Assembly (NCBI RefSeq): GCF_004001045.1
Contig: NZ_BIMK01000042.1
Coordinates: 1 to 60,114 of the forward strand
Direction of reading: 5' to 3'
DNA length: 60,114 nucleotides
Source of the DNA: Paenibacillus chibensis
Lineage (GTDB): Bacteria; Bacillota; Bacilli; Paenibacillales; Paenibacillaceae
The notes beneath the pieces were generated by a model, which ran no database searches, was not told the DNA's origin, and was given only the letters and a program-made list of their open reading frames with translations. Shown piece by piece: positions 9,269-18,884 of the stretch (its first letter is position 1; each line of letters begins with the position of its first letter). A program made the translations under genes and the position numbers.

Positions 9269-10164
9269 TGGTAGAAAAAAATAGATTGCTCGGCGATAAA
9301 TTGGTGGTGGGCATCGCCTATGCTTTGATTGGCCTATTTGCGCTCATATGTCTATATCCTCTGATTTTAACCTTGAGCGTATCCTTTTCGTCGGAACAGG
9401 CGATTGCAAGAAAAGGGTATGCGATCCTTCCCATGAGCCCCAGTTTTGATACGTATAAATATATTTTCGTGAACAGCGGCATGAAAATATTGAAATCCTA
9501 CGGCGTGACCATTTTCGTAACCGTTGTGGGTACGGCAGGCGCTCTGTTGATTACAAGCATGATTGCATTTTCTCTATCCATAAAAAAGCTGAAATACCGG
9601 AACGTGCTTGCCTTTATCAGCAATTTCACGATTATTTTCTCGGCTGGCTTGATTCCGTGGTATATGGTCAGTGTCAATTACTACGGACTGAAAAATAGCA
9701 TTCTGGCCTTAATCCTTCCTTCCATATTCAGCGTGTGGAACATGTTTCTGCTGCGAACGTATTTTGGAAGCATTTCTCCTTCTTTGTATGAAGCAGCCGA
9801 GATGGATGGAGCCAATTATTTCACAATTTATGTTAAGGTAGCGCTTCCATTAAGCAAGACCGCACTGCTTACAGTTGGTTTGATGTATGCGCTGCAATAT
9901 TGGAATGATTGGTGGCATGCCCTGATTTTCATCAATGACCGTGATCTGTTTCCACTGCAGTACTACCTCTACAACATTCTGTCTAACGTCAATGCCATTA
10001 GTTCCGGGCGTATTCCATCCGGTGCTTCAGGCAACATCACATTGCCAGCTGAAACGGTGAAGATGGCCGTAACGATGATCACGATTGGACCGATCATTTT
10101 CCTGTTCCCTTACATACAAAAATATTTCGTGCAGGGGATTATGACCGGCGCAGTCAAGGAATAG
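9268..10164 (+). CDS. LplC/YtcP-type sugar ABC transporter permease
   Basis: A 298-residue permease of the MalG side of a carbohydrate importer, with six hydrophobic stretches. The EAA motif is 'YEAAEMDGANYFTIYVKVAL' (about residues 174-193), and the C-terminus 'KYFVQGIMTGAVKE' is the common ending of LplC/YtcP proteins. It is translationally coupled to the LplB-like gene and followed by the solute-binding lipoprotein, giving a complete membrane part of one importer. Transport of an oligosaccharide or uronate-containing sugar is likely; the exact substrate is not readable. Confidence 0.93.
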   Translation: MVEKNRLLGDKLVVGIAYALIGLFALICLYPLILTLSVSFSSEQAIARKGYAILPMSPSFDTYKYIFVNSGMKILKSYGVTIFVTVVGTAGALLITSMIAFSLSIKKLKYRNVLAFISNFTIIFSAGLIPWYMVSVNYYGLKNSILALILPSIFSVWNMFLLRTYFGSISPSLYEAAEMDGANYFTIYVKVALPLSKTALLTVGLMYALQYWNDWWHALIFINDRDLFPLQYYLYNILSNVNAISSGRIPSGASGNITLPAETVKMAVTMITIGPIIFLFPYIQKYFVQGIMTGAVKE

Positions 10165-10233
10165 ACACCTGCACGGTTACTGGCCGATACAGGCTTTTAA
10201 CATAGATAACCATTTTGTTAGGGAGGGTCTTTC

Positions 10234-11700
10234 ATGAAAGCAAGGAAAATGCTGATCTTTTTGGTTGTGTTGATCGCGTCCGTTTCCGTGATGGCAGGAT
10301 GCAGCGGCAAGAAAAAAGAAGAGGGGACAGCTAAAAAACTCGAAACCGTCAGAATCTTGTACCCTGGGGAACGAAGCGATCGGATGAACGATTTTCTTGA
10401 ACATGAATTTGCCGAGAAAATGGCGGCCGATCTTGGCCTGAAGGTGGAAGTCGTATTTGTGCCTTGGGCCCAGTATTGGGAGCAAAAAGACATTATGCTG
10501 GCAGCGAATGAACCGATTGATCTCTATTGGGACGGACTCCCGGACCTGTCGACGATCGTGAACAAGAAGCAAGCCAGGGTATTGGACGATTTAATCGAGA
10601 AATATGGTCAGGATATGCTGAAGGTCCTGCCGGCAGAGCAGCTCCAAGGCGCAACAATCGACGGGAAAATTTATGGCATTCCGTCCTCTTACGCACCTTC
10701 CTCGGCCATGTATCAGCTGGTCGCCGTTCGACAGGATCTGCTCGAAGCTGTGGGAATGACCGACATCAAGACAGCCGAGGATCTACAAGAATTCGCGACA
10801 AAGGCCAAAGCCAAGTTTCCTGAATTGAAAGGTCCTGCAGATATCGTATTCAAACCGTTAACCCGATATTTTGCCGACGAGCAATACAATTGGATCGCCG
10901 TCGAGGATTTGGTCGTATTCGGAGAAGAAAGCAAAAAAGCATACAGCTATTATGAAACGGATGCATTCCAGAAAGTGGCGAAATTTAACCGCGAGATGAA
11001 TAAAGCCGGGTTGTATTCGGAGGATCTGACCATTAAATATAATGAAAGAGACTCGCGTATGCAGACAGGTTTGTATCTATGGGTCGAAGGATCAGTGGGC
11101 AAGGAAATGGAAATTATTAATGCGATCAAAGCCAATGCGCCGGATGCCAGAGTGAAAACATACCTGTTGGCACAGGATAAGCCGCGTTATATTACGGCTG
11201 CGGGCGGCGAGGTCCTGGGCATTCCGGTAAACGCCCCGAATCCAGAAGGAGCGATGAAGTTCATTAACTGGATTTATAAATCCAAAGAAAATTATCTGTT
11301 TGCTCTCTATGGCGTCGAAGGCAAGGATTACAAGATTGAGGATGGAAGAATCCATAAGCTGACCCCGAGCGAATTCTTCTATGAATGGATGTTTAGAAAC
11401 CAAAACTATCAAATGTTCGGGCCGGAAGTATCGCAGGAGTCCATCGATCAGTATAAAAGCTGGGATGACCAGGCAATCCGATCCGCTTCGCTCGGCTTCC
11501 GTTTTAATAACGAGAAGGTTAAAAATATCGAGACTGCCCTGAAAGAAATCGCGGGCAAGGACTTAGCCGCGATACGTTCCGGTTTTATTGACTTCGAAAC
11601 AGGATATCCCAAGGCCATTCAGAAGCTGAAGAAGGCAGGGATCGATGAATATGTAGCCGAAGTGCAGCGTCAGTTAGATGAGTTTTTAGCGAAAAAATAA
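10234..11700 (+). CDS. Extracellular sugar-binding lipoprotein
   Basis: A 488-residue solute-binding protein of the large Paenibacillus LplA-like type. A lipoprotein signal peptide ends in the lipobox VMAGC with lipidated Cys23, followed by a charged linker. The body has the extracellular binding-protein fold, with features such as 'DLYWDGLPDLSTIV', 'GIPSSYAPSSAMYQLVAVRQ' (hinge region) and 'GVEGKDYKIEDGRIHKLTP' near the C-terminus, a typical pattern in this group. A clear GGGAGGG ribosome site precedes the ATG. It is last in the operon and followed by a strong terminator. It delivers the sugar to the permease pair upstream. Confidence 0.92.
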   Translation: MKARKMLIFLVVLIASVSVMAGCSGKKKEEGTAKKLETVRILYPGERSDRMNDFLEHEFAEKMAADLGLKVEVVFVPWAQYWEQKDIMLAANEPIDLYWDGLPDLSTIVNKKQARVLDDLIEKYGQDMLKVLPAEQLQGATIDGKIYGIPSSYAPSSAMYQLVAVRQDLLEAVGMTDIKTAEDLQEFATKAKAKFPELKGPADIVFKPLTRYFADEQYNWIAVEDLVVFGEESKKAYSYYETDAFQKVAKFNREMNKAGLYSEDLTIKYNERDSRMQTGLYLWVEGSVGKEMEIINAIKANAPDARVKTYLLAQDKPRYITAAGGEVLGIPVNAPNPEGAMKFINWIYKSKENYLFALYGVEGKDYKIEDGRIHKLTPSEFFYEWMFRNQNYQMFGPEVSQESIDQYKSWDDQAIRSASLGFRFNNEKVKNIETALKEIAGKDLAAIRSGFIDFETGYPKAIQKLKKAGIDEYVAEVQRQLDEFLAKK

Positions 11701-11703
11701 GGG

Positions 11704-11741
11704 AAGGACCAAGGCGTCTACAAATGCCTTGGTCCTTTTTT
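11704..11741 (+). terminator. Rho-independent terminator of the sugar operon
   Basis: Perfect 12-bp arms AAGGACCAAGGC and GCCTTGGTCCTT with a 10-base loop, followed by a T run, start four bases after the binding-protein stop codon. Confidence 0.9.
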
Positions 11742-11888
11742 AACATGCTTGTCCGATGGATACTCCGTGAGCATTAATACTACCAATCAAGTAAATTCCG
11801 TTATGAGAATTGTGATTGTGCTTGCTCGTATAATCATGTCAAAATAGTAATGTTGAAGATCAGTTTAAATTAAAAGGAGGTCATCGTC

Positions 11889-12497
11889 ATGAACGGCAGA
11901 AAACGGATGGAGTGGAAAGCGGGAGCATGGCTTAATCCCCCGCAATCTTCCCGGGAAGAAGGCGAAATGCTTAAAGTTGTGCCCGAGAAGGGCAGGGATT
12001 TCTGGAAAAAGACTTTATACGGTTTTGAGTTTGAAGACGGGCCGGCATTGCTGGCACATTGGGAGCCCGGCACCGCGGTCGAGGTGTCTTTTGAGCTCGC
12101 TTCCTTTACCGAGTTATACGACCAGGCAGGCCTGCTGTTATACCACGGCCCGGGGCAGTGGATTAAGGCTGGCATTGAAATCAACGACGGCATTCCCCAG
12201 CTCGCCGCAGTCGTCACGGACGGTTATTCCGACTGGTCGCTGGCAGCCGTGCCGGAATGGGCAGGGGAAGAAGTCACCCTGCGCGCTTCGATCATGAAAG
12301 ATGCCGTGATTTTGCGGGCCCGGAGCGGGCATCATCCATGGCGGACGATTCGGGTCGCTCGATTTCCATACCCGTCGGATAATCAAGCGGGTCCTTATAC
12401 ATGCTCGCCAACGCGCGACGGTTTTGAGGTGACGTTTACCCGCTGGGAATGCACGGAACCGGACCGGGAACTCCATTCGGATCCTCCGATGGAGTAA
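11889..12497 (+). CDS. DUF1349 concanavalin-like protein
   Basis: A 202-residue soluble protein whose whole length fits the DUF1349 family, a concanavalin-like beta-sandwich related to laminin-G folds. The telling parts are 'RDFWKKTLYGFEFEDGPAL', 'ELYDQAGLLLYHGPGQWIKA', 'SRTVIPTGRW'-like coding on the same stretch in the true frame 'VVTDGYSDWSLAAVPEW', and the closing 'NQAGPYTCSPTRDGFEVTFT'. There is no signal peptide, so it acts in the cytoplasm. The start has an excellent AAAGGAGGT site seven bases upstream. It is a single gene behind the sugar operon terminator. Binding of a sugar or sugar derivative is the usual guess for this family, not shown here. Confidence 0.8.
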   Translation: MNGRKRMEWKAGAWLNPPQSSREEGEMLKVVPEKGRDFWKKTLYGFEFEDGPALLAHWEPGTAVEVSFELASFTELYDQAGLLLYHGPGQWIKAGIEINDGIPQLAAVVTDGYSDWSLAAVPEWAGEEVTLRASIMKDAVILRARSGHHPWRTIRVARFPYPSDNQAGPYTCSPTRDGFEVTFTRWECTEPDRELHSDPPME

Positions 12498-12644
12498 TGC
12501 GATTTCACTGCTTGTCATCTGTACTCTTCTAAGTCAGGAAGTCATCTGATCTTGTGAATATTGCCTTACATGTAACAAATTGCGATTCCATCCCGTTTAC
12601 ATAATAGAAGGATAGGAAGATCAGCTCGGAAGGGATGGAAAACG

Positions 12645-13823
12645 ATGAAAAAATGGTTGGGTCTGATGATTTCGGCTGCCGCGGCGCTAAGCCTCGGGAC
12701 AGGTGCTTTTGCGGCTCCCGCTTCCGGGAGCGATGCGAATGACGATGTCGCGAAAATGTATCGCGTGAATCATGAAATGAAGTTCGATCTCCAAGGCAAG
12801 GGCGCGTCGCTCGACGGGAAAGCTATTCCGGCAGACAAGCCCATTCTGAAAGGAGGCCGGGTCTATGTTCCGCTGCGCACCCTCCGGCAGTCCGGTGCTG
12901 CGGACAGCGTTACCTGGAACGCAGCCAAACGGGAGGTGAACGTTACGGTTCATCCTGAATTGATGCCGCAGCTGTATCAACTTACGTTTCGAATCGGATC
13001 AGAGGATGTATATCTTCCGGATGGAAGCCCGATCGGAACAAGGATTCCGGCACCGTTCCTCGCTTCGGGAAAAGCTTATGTACCGGCTTTTGCGTTGTCT
13101 TGGCTCAGAATAGCCGTTTCGACCGCAAAGGACCAAGTCATCTGGAAGTGGAGCGATAAGGTGATCGAAGTCGCCAAACCGGAGTGGGTGACCGATCAGG
13201 ACAGCACCACGTTCACCATGCTGTATCAAAAAGACATGAATACGCCCCAGTACATGGTATCGCTGGGAAGCGGAGGTTGGCTTGGAGAAACAGGCCAGGT
13301 CATCGAAAAAGATATATCCATGGACGGGCGGCACTATAACCGGATCCGGTTTACGGCAAATCTTCGACCAGGGCCGAATCCGTTAATGCTCACGGCGATT
13401 TCGGCCGGCAGCAAGATCGTGACGGTGAAAAGGAACGTCGCCGATGCAAGCAAAGTACCGGTCACCATACTCGTAGACGGAAAACAGAATATCGCGTTCT
13501 CGCAACCGAGATATGGCTATGTCGAGGCAAGCCCGGGACAAAACATCGATATATCGGGAGATATCCTGCAGTACAATGACCTATACGACAAGCTGACGGT
13601 TCAGGTGGAGCGTTTCCAGCCGTCCAGTAGGGATGGTTCTCCGGACTATGAGCAAGTGAAAAGCTTCGAACTTCCGATTCGGAACCAATCCTTTGCAGGA
13701 TCGTTTTTCTTAAAAGACCCGGGAAGTTATTTGATCAGCGTCCTCAGTCCGGCTTATATTCCTTTCATTGAAGATGGTCCGACTTGGACGCAATGGGCCG
13801 AATTCATGGTGGAAGTGGAATAG
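12645..13823 (+). CDS. Secreted copper-amine-oxidase-N (stalk) domain protein
   Basis: A 392-residue exported protein. A signal peptide (positive KKW, then a hydrophobic stretch ending AFAAP at about residue 25) is followed by a copper amine oxidase N-terminal-like stalk domain: 'LDGKAIPADKPILKGGRVYV', 'PLRTLRQSGAADSVTWNAAK', then a second half with 'IPAPFLASGKAYVPAFALSW'. The C-terminal ~190 residues are a separate beta-rich region without known motif. These stalk domains are common on Paenibacillus cell-surface proteins and do not imply amine oxidase activity. It lies alone between DUF1349 and DinB. Confidence 0.8.
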   Translation: MKKWLGLMISAAAALSLGTGAFAAPASGSDANDDVAKMYRVNHEMKFDLQGKGASLDGKAIPADKPILKGGRVYVPLRTLRQSGAADSVTWNAAKREVNVTVHPELMPQLYQLTFRIGSEDVYLPDGSPIGTRIPAPFLASGKAYVPAFALSWLRIAVSTAKDQVIWKWSDKVIEVAKPEWVTDQDSTTFTMLYQKDMNTPQYMVSLGSGGWLGETGQVIEKDISMDGRHYNRIRFTANLRPGPNPLMLTAISAGSKIVTVKRNVADASKVPVTILVDGKQNIAFSQPRYGYVEASPGQNIDISGDILQYNDLYDKLTVQVERFQPSSRDGSPDYEQVKSFELPIRNQSFAGSFFLKDPGSYLISVLSPAYIPFIEDGPTWTQWAEFMVEVE

Positions 13824-13942
13824 GTCACGTTTTTAGTCCGAGAAGAAAACCCTGTTTTGTTCATAACAAAATGGTGGCTTGGCATTCGTATGATAGAATT
13901 CCAGATTTGGATGAACATAGTTGGATCCGGAAGGGTGAAGGC

Positions 13943-14422
13943 ATGCAGAAATTGTTCGAATATAATTGGCAGGTTCGCAAGGATTGGTTCGATTGGTGCG
14001 AAACAGTAGACCCGGAAGAGCTGATGAAAAAACGCACCGGGGGATTGGGATATATCCTGCCCACGCTGTATCACATCGTGGCCGTCGAGTATGGCTGGAT
14101 TTGCGGAGGCTTGCAGGGACAGGAGATCAATATTCCCTCGTTCGATCAAGTGGCCTGTTTGCATGATGTTAAAGCTTTTTCCGAACGCTGCCACGAGGAG
14201 ATTGCTCAGTTTGTCTATGATTGGAATGATGCCCTTGAAGATAAGATGATGATCGACATCACGGATGACGGAGAACGAGCGGCCCATGCATACGGCGAAG
14301 TCATGCGGCATGTCATCGCCCACGAAATTCATCATGTCGGACAATTGTCCATATGGTCACGTGAAATCGGCAAGAAGCCGGTGAATGCCAACTTGATCGG
14401 TCGTGGATTATTCCATATTTGA
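13943..14422 (+). CDS. DinB family protein
   Basis: A four-helix-bundle DinB/YfiT-type protein of 159 residues. The usual metal-binding His positions are visible: His in 'PTLYHIVAVEYGW' (about residue 45) and the closing 'HVIAHEIHHVGQLSIW' (His near residue 130). I start it at ATG 13943 behind GGAAGGGTGAAG, because a longer frame back to 13784 overlaps the stalk-domain gene and adds residues absent from the family. Members are metal-dependent enzymes, often thiol transferases, or stress proteins of unknown substrate. Confidence 0.85.
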   Translation: MQKLFEYNWQVRKDWFDWCETVDPEELMKKRTGGLGYILPTLYHIVAVEYGWICGGLQGQEINIPSFDQVACLHDVKAFSERCHEEIAQFVYDWNDALEDKMMIDITDDGERAAHAYGEVMRHVIAHEIHHVGQLSIWSREIGKKPVNANLIGRGLFHI

Positions 14423-14554
14423 CGACACGTTATCCTCTTGCGGACTCCCGTACCACAAACAGTACATTCCCCGAGTCCGCAATGTAGACCTATCATCGTT
14501 TTTGTGAGCCGCATTATGCATGTGCATCATCTAATTTGAAGTCATCCTGTATCG

Positions 14555-14605
14555 AATAAAACAAACAAGCAATGCTCGCGACGAGCATTGCTTGTTTGTT
14601 TTATT
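14555..14605. terminator. Long perfect hairpin terminator
   Basis: A 24-bp perfect inverted repeat (14555-14578 and 14582-14605) with a 3-base loop. It starts AATAAAACAAACAAGCAATG and ends in T-rich sequence, so it can act on both strands. It is the main feature of the 466-bp gap before helD. Confidence 0.85.
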
Positions 14606-14789
14606 TTCCAAACCCATTAAGGATCATGATAGGGATTTTATAGAGAGCCGAGAACTCAGTCTGAGCGAAGATCCGTATTGGTTGAGAATAACAAAAAAAC
14701 GTACCGATCGGCCTAAAGTCACAAAAAACATTGAACGACTAAAAGCGCTATGATATAATCATTAGCGCCATTGAAAATCATATTAACTG

Positions 14790-14803
14790 GTTATTATAAT
14801 AAC
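14790..14803. promoter_or_regulatory. AT-rich perfect palindrome upstream of helD
   Basis: GTTATTATAATAAC is a perfect 14-bp palindrome about 85 bp before the helD start, in a strongly AT-rich stretch that probably contains the promoter. It may be a repressor site or simply promoter DNA. Confidence 0.3.
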
Positions 14804-14888
14804 TTTTCCTAATATTATTATACGCCAGTGACCACTGATTTGTCAATGCCCATTTTACCGGACTGTAAAGGAGCGTGTTCAAACCCCT

Positions 14889-17306
14889 ATGGACGCAAAG
14901 GAATGGCAGACAGAACAAGAACGGCTGAATATGGTAAGGGAAAAGCTGACAGCGAGGAAAGACGAATTAGAACCGTTGGTTACCGGGCTAAGCGATCAGG
15001 CTGCAGAAATTCGCAGGCGGTTCTGGGAAGAAGTTACGGTGAATACGAGCTCGGACGAAGAATTCGAAGAAACCTTCTATACGATCAAGCAACAGGCAGC
15101 GGTGTTATCCGAACGGGAACGGCGCCATCGGCTTCTGACGCAACAATGGAGGAGCCTGAATCGTCTGTTGCCCTCTCCTTATTTTGGAAGAGTCGATTTT
15201 CTGGAGCACGGCCAGAGCTCGAGTGAGCAGATTTATATCGGCGTATCTTCATTTGTCGATGAAGATGGGTTGACCTTCCTGGTGTATGATTGGCGTACTC
15301 CCATCGCAAGTCTTTACTACGACCATTCACCGGGCGCAGCTTCTTACGACACGCCGGGCGGGCAAATTACGGGTGAAATGGAGCTGAAACGGCAGTATCA
15401 GATCCAGAACGGGCACATCCGTAATCTGTTCGATGCGAATGTAACGATCGGTGACGAGCTTCTTCAGCAAATGCTGTCCAAAGGCGCGGACTCGCAAATG
15501 AAAAGCATCGTAGCGACGATCCAGAAGGAGCAGAACGAGATCATCCGTAACGAACGCAGCCGGATGCTTATCGTTCAAGGGGCGGCCGGGAGCGGGAAGA
15601 CCTCCGCGGCTTTGCAGCGCGTGGCGTACTTGCTGTACAAAAATCGCGATACGCTTAAAGCCGACCAGATCGTTCTCTTTTCGCCGAATCCGATCTTTAA
15701 CAGTTATGTATCCTCCGTCCTTCCCGAGCTCGGGGAGGAAAACATGCAGCAGACGACGCTGCAGGAATATCTCGAATATTGGCTTGGATCGACCTTGCGT
15801 CTTGAGGATCCTTTCGATCAAATTGAATATGTGCTGACCGCACAATCTGCTCCGGATTACGAGGCTCGACTGCAAGGAGTGAAGTACAAGGCTTCCGAGG
15901 CTTTCCTGGAGGCTCTGCAGAACTATGCGAAGTGGCTGGGGCGTGAAGGCATGTTGTTCACCGGCATTCGGTATCGGGACCGCGAATTGATCCCCGCGCA
16001 GCAAATAAGCTCGAAGTTTTACAGCTACGACACCTCCTTGAGCTTGGCCAATCGCGTCGAGTTGCTGCAGAAATGGCTTTTGAAGGAACTGTCGATACTG
16101 GAACGCAAGGAACGCGAAGCGTCCTGGGTCAAGGAGGAGATCCATTACCTCGACAACGATCAATATGCCGAAGTGTATGGCGCACTGCATAAAGATCGGG
16201 AAGTGTTTGACATTGCCGAACGTTACGCCCTTGTCCACGAGAAAATACGCAATAAACGCCGGGAAGATGAAGGGGACTTCGACTATGCCGAGCGGGAGGA
16301 GGATTTACTCAGCCAAAAGATCGTAAAGGCAAGCTTTAAACCTTTAAGAAGAAGCGTCAAGAAATTCTCGTTTATTCATGTTCAAGGCCTATACGCTGAG
16401 CTGTTTAGCGATGAAGCTGCTTACCGGGAGAAGACGAAAGAGGACGACATCCCGGCTTTATGGGCTGAAATCTGCAAGCAAACCAAAGAAAAGCTGTCCC
16501 GGCAACAATTATTCTATGAGGATGCGACTCCATATTTGTATTTAAAAGAACTGATCGAGGGCGTTCGGACGAACACCGAGATTCGGCATGTATTCGTTGA
16601 TGAAGGACAGGATTATTCGCCGTTTCAATACGAGTATCTCAAAAAACTTTTCCCGCGTGCCCGCATGACGGTACTCGGCGATTTCGGCCAGGCGATCTTC
16701 ATGCAGTCTACAAAGCTGCAGGGGCAAGATTCACCACTGCTTCGGTTATATGGCGAATCCGAAACAAGCTTAATCCGTCTTGTGCGCAGTTATCGTTCAA
16801 TGCGGGAGATCGTGGAGTTCACGAAAGAGCTGCTCACGGATGAGTCGGAAATTATGCCTTTTGAAAGGAGAGGACCGAAGCCTCTGCTTACCAGAATCGA
16901 GGGTAGAGAAAACCGTGACCTGCAATTGCTGAACGACATCGAGCGGTTAAAAGCCGATGGCTTTGACTCTATTGCCGTCATTACGAAGACTGCGGCCGAA
17001 AGCCGTACAGCCTTTGAATCCTTACGGGAGCAAGGCAGCGGAGTATTGCATCTCATTACGAAAGAGACGATCAATTTTCAAAAAGGGGTCATGGTTGTTC
17101 CTGTCTATCTCGCCAAGGGGATCGAGTTCGATGCGGTTCTGATATATGATGCTTCGCCTCAAGCCTACGGCAGGGAAAATGAGCGCAAGCTTCTGTATAC
17201 GGCATGTACGAGAGCCATGCATCGGCTGCAGCTGTATACGACAGGCGAATGGACACCGTTCGTGCAGGCGCTTCCTGTGCATTTGTACGAGAATGCAACG
17301 GATTGA
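14889..17306 (+). CDS. helD: RNA polymerase recycling motor HelD
   Basis: An 805-residue UvrD-like superfamily 1 ATPase of the HelD class. In Gram-positives it pulls stalled RNA polymerase off DNA. The coiled N-terminal arm (residues 1-75) inserts in the polymerase secondary channel. Walker A 'GAAGSGKTSAALQR' is at about residue 231, Walker B 'HVFVDEGQDYS' at about 567, then 'GDFGQAIF', 'VRSYRSMREIVEFT' (motif IV) and 'YTACTRAMHRLQLYT' (motif VI) near the C-terminus. 'LVYDWRTPIASLYYD' at about 136 is a HelD hallmark absent from UvrD and Rep. The length agrees with Bacillus HelD (~775). Its ribosome site GGAG sits unusually far (about 15 bases) from the ATG. Confidence 0.95.
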   Translation: MDAKEWQTEQERLNMVREKLTARKDELEPLVTGLSDQAAEIRRRFWEEVTVNTSSDEEFEETFYTIKQQAAVLSERERRHRLLTQQWRSLNRLLPSPYFGRVDFLEHGQSSSEQIYIGVSSFVDEDGLTFLVYDWRTPIASLYYDHSPGAASYDTPGGQITGEMELKRQYQIQNGHIRNLFDANVTIGDELLQQMLSKGADSQMKSIVATIQKEQNEIIRNERSRMLIVQGAAGSGKTSAALQRVAYLLYKNRDTLKADQIVLFSPNPIFNSYVSSVLPELGEENMQQTTLQEYLEYWLGSTLRLEDPFDQIEYVLTAQSAPDYEARLQGVKYKASEAFLEALQNYAKWLGREGMLFTGIRYRDRELIPAQQISSKFYSYDTSLSLANRVELLQKWLLKELSILERKEREASWVKEEIHYLDNDQYAEVYGALHKDREVFDIAERYALVHEKIRNKRREDEGDFDYAEREEDLLSQKIVKASFKPLRRSVKKFSFIHVQGLYAELFSDEAAYREKTKEDDIPALWAEICKQTKEKLSRQQLFYEDATPYLYLKELIEGVRTNTEIRHVFVDEGQDYSPFQYEYLKKLFPRARMTVLGDFGQAIFMQSTKLQGQDSPLLRLYGESETSLIRLVRSYRSMREIVEFTKELLTDESEIMPFERRGPKPLLTRIEGRENRDLQLLNDIERLKADGFDSIAVITKTAAESRTAFESLREQGSGVLHLITKETINFQKGVMVVPVYLAKGIEFDAVLIYDASPQAYGRENERKLLYTACTRAMHRLQLYTTGEWTPFVQALPVHLYENATD

Positions 17307-17424
17307 TGGATCGGTCGTACGCAAACCGAGATCGGAGTGAAATCGTCTTGCCGTGCCAAGATATTCCCTAAAAGAGCGAAACGACTCTAACAGCTAAAAG
17401 AAATTGCCGCCTAGAAACGATAAC

Positions 17425-17472
17425 AAAAAGGAAGCCGCAGCTGGAGGTGTACCCCTGTGAGGCTTCCTTTTT
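17425..17472. terminator. Bidirectional terminator
   Basis: Arms AAAAAGGAAGCC and GGCTTCCTTTTT are perfect complements, separated by 24 bases, with A- and T-runs outside. It lies between the convergent helD and serine-hydrolase genes. Confidence 0.85.
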
Positions 17473-17479
17473 TTATACC

Positions 17480-18655
17480 TTACAAGCTGCTGAATACGAT
17501 ATTGCGAAGCTTTCGCGTAATCGACATCGTACCGGCATCTTTTTTCTGGATCATAAACAGGATCGTCAGACCGTCCTGAGGACTGTTGCAGAAATAAGCT
17601 CCAAGCCAGCCGTCCCAGCCATATTCACCGCGGCTGCCGATAAATCCGGCTTGACCGGGATCGGTCATGATGCGCATTTGGTTGCCATAGCTATGACCGC
17701 ATAGCGAATGCCATGTATCGAAGCCTTTTTGCTGCCAATCGGTTAAAGCGGCAGAAGTCAAATATTGAACCGTTCTAGGCTTGAGTAGTTGCATGCCGTT
17801 CAGGCAGCCTCGATTCATGAGCATTGTCGTAAATTTAGCCGCATCGTCAATCGTGGACACCAGCCCCGCGCCCCCAGACTCGAATGCCGGATCACGGTCC
17901 ATCTGATGCACGATGCCAAGATGGCTTTCCGCGTACAGCTTCAATCCGCCTTCGCCGTCGTCTTGATACGTTTTCGCAAGCCGGTCTCGTTTGGCTTCAG
18001 GCAGCCAGAAGCCGGTATCGTTCATTCCGAGCGGCTCGAATATTTCTTTTTGCAAAAATTGCCCGTATCGCATGCCGCTCACCGTTTCCACTAGCGCACC
18101 AAGAACGTCTGCCGACGTCCCATATTGCCAACCCGATCCCGGCTCGAACGAGAGCGGCCCTTGGCCCAGGCGGTTCGCAAATTCCAATGTGCTCATTGGA
18201 TGTTCACCATATAATCTGCTGCCCAATTCTTGGAATAATGCCTCCGTGTTCATTCCGGCCAAATCGGTTCCGCCATATACCAATCCCGAGGTCATATTGA
18301 GCAGATCGTGAATGTTGACTTCCCTGCCGGCAGGAACCAATTCGCCATTTTTCTCGATCCGTTGGTGTTTGAAGCCCGGAATATAACGGCTTACAGAATC
18401 AAACAAATCGATTTTCCCGCGTTCCAGCAGCAACATGACGGAAGTGGCGGTAATCGGCTTTGTCATTGAATATAACCGGAAAATCGTATCCCTGGCTATA
18501 GGGCGCCCCGATTCCATGTCGGCCATTCCATCTTCATGGTAAAAGATTTCGCTGCCGTCCTTGATTACCATGAAATTCGCACCGGCGATTTCTTTGTTAT
18601 CGATACTTGCTTTCAGCGTTGTTTGCAATAGGTTGGTTATGTATGACTCCAGCAT
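17480..18655 (-). CDS. Beta-lactamase-family serine hydrolase
   Basis: A 391-residue class-C-beta-lactamase-like or esterase protein. The active-site tetrad S-x-x-K is present in 'FRLYSMTKPITA' (about residues 60-71). The second motif region is 'GSGWQYGTSADVLGALVE', with Tyr in the YxN position, and 'SLCGHSYGNQM' lies in the C-terminal third. No signal peptide is visible, so unlike true beta-lactamases it is probably intracellular; relatives hydrolyse esters or small peptides. The ATG has a GGAG about ten bases upstream. It is a single gene convergent with helD. Confidence 0.88.
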   Translation of the reverse strand: MLESYITNLLQTTLKASIDNKEIAGANFMVIKDGSEIFYHEDGMADMESGRPIARDTIFRLYSMTKPITATSVMLLLERGKIDLFDSVSRYIPGFKHQRIEKNGELVPAGREVNIHDLLNMTSGLVYGGTDLAGMNTEALFQELGSRLYGEHPMSTLEFANRLGQGPLSFEPGSGWQYGTSADVLGALVETVSGMRYGQFLQKEIFEPLGMNDTGFWLPEAKRDRLAKTYQDDGEGGLKLYAESHLGIVHQMDRDPAFESGGAGLVSTIDDAAKFTTMLMNRGCLNGMQLLKPRTVQYLTSAALTDWQQKGFDTWHSLCGHSYGNQMRIMTDPGQAGFIGSRGEYGWDGWLGAYFCNSPQDGLTILFMIQKKDAGTMSITRKLRNIVFSSL

Positions 18656-18884
18656 GTTCGTAGGACTCCTTCACGAATAAGTTCTGTTTATCGATAGTGG
18701 ATGTTAACCATTCACTATTGAAAATAGTAAGCGTTTTGGAATCGGATGTATAGCGGCGTAGAGCCGAAATCCAGGTCATTTTATAAAAAAATCAACAGAA
18801 ACGCCGTCGATTACTATTTGATGTAGAATTAATGATATATTGTTAGTAATCTCTTATATGACGACAAAATGGTGGTGTTTTCAT

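Noticed and set aside
13784..13942. Longer N-terminus for the DinB gene
   Set aside because: It would overlap the stalk-domain gene and add about 53 residues that DinB proteins do not have. ATG 13943 has its own ribosome site.
15327..16238. 303-codon frame antisense to helD
   Set aside because: It lies entirely inside the strongly conserved helD frame on the opposite strand. Its composition is that of a codon-bias shadow.
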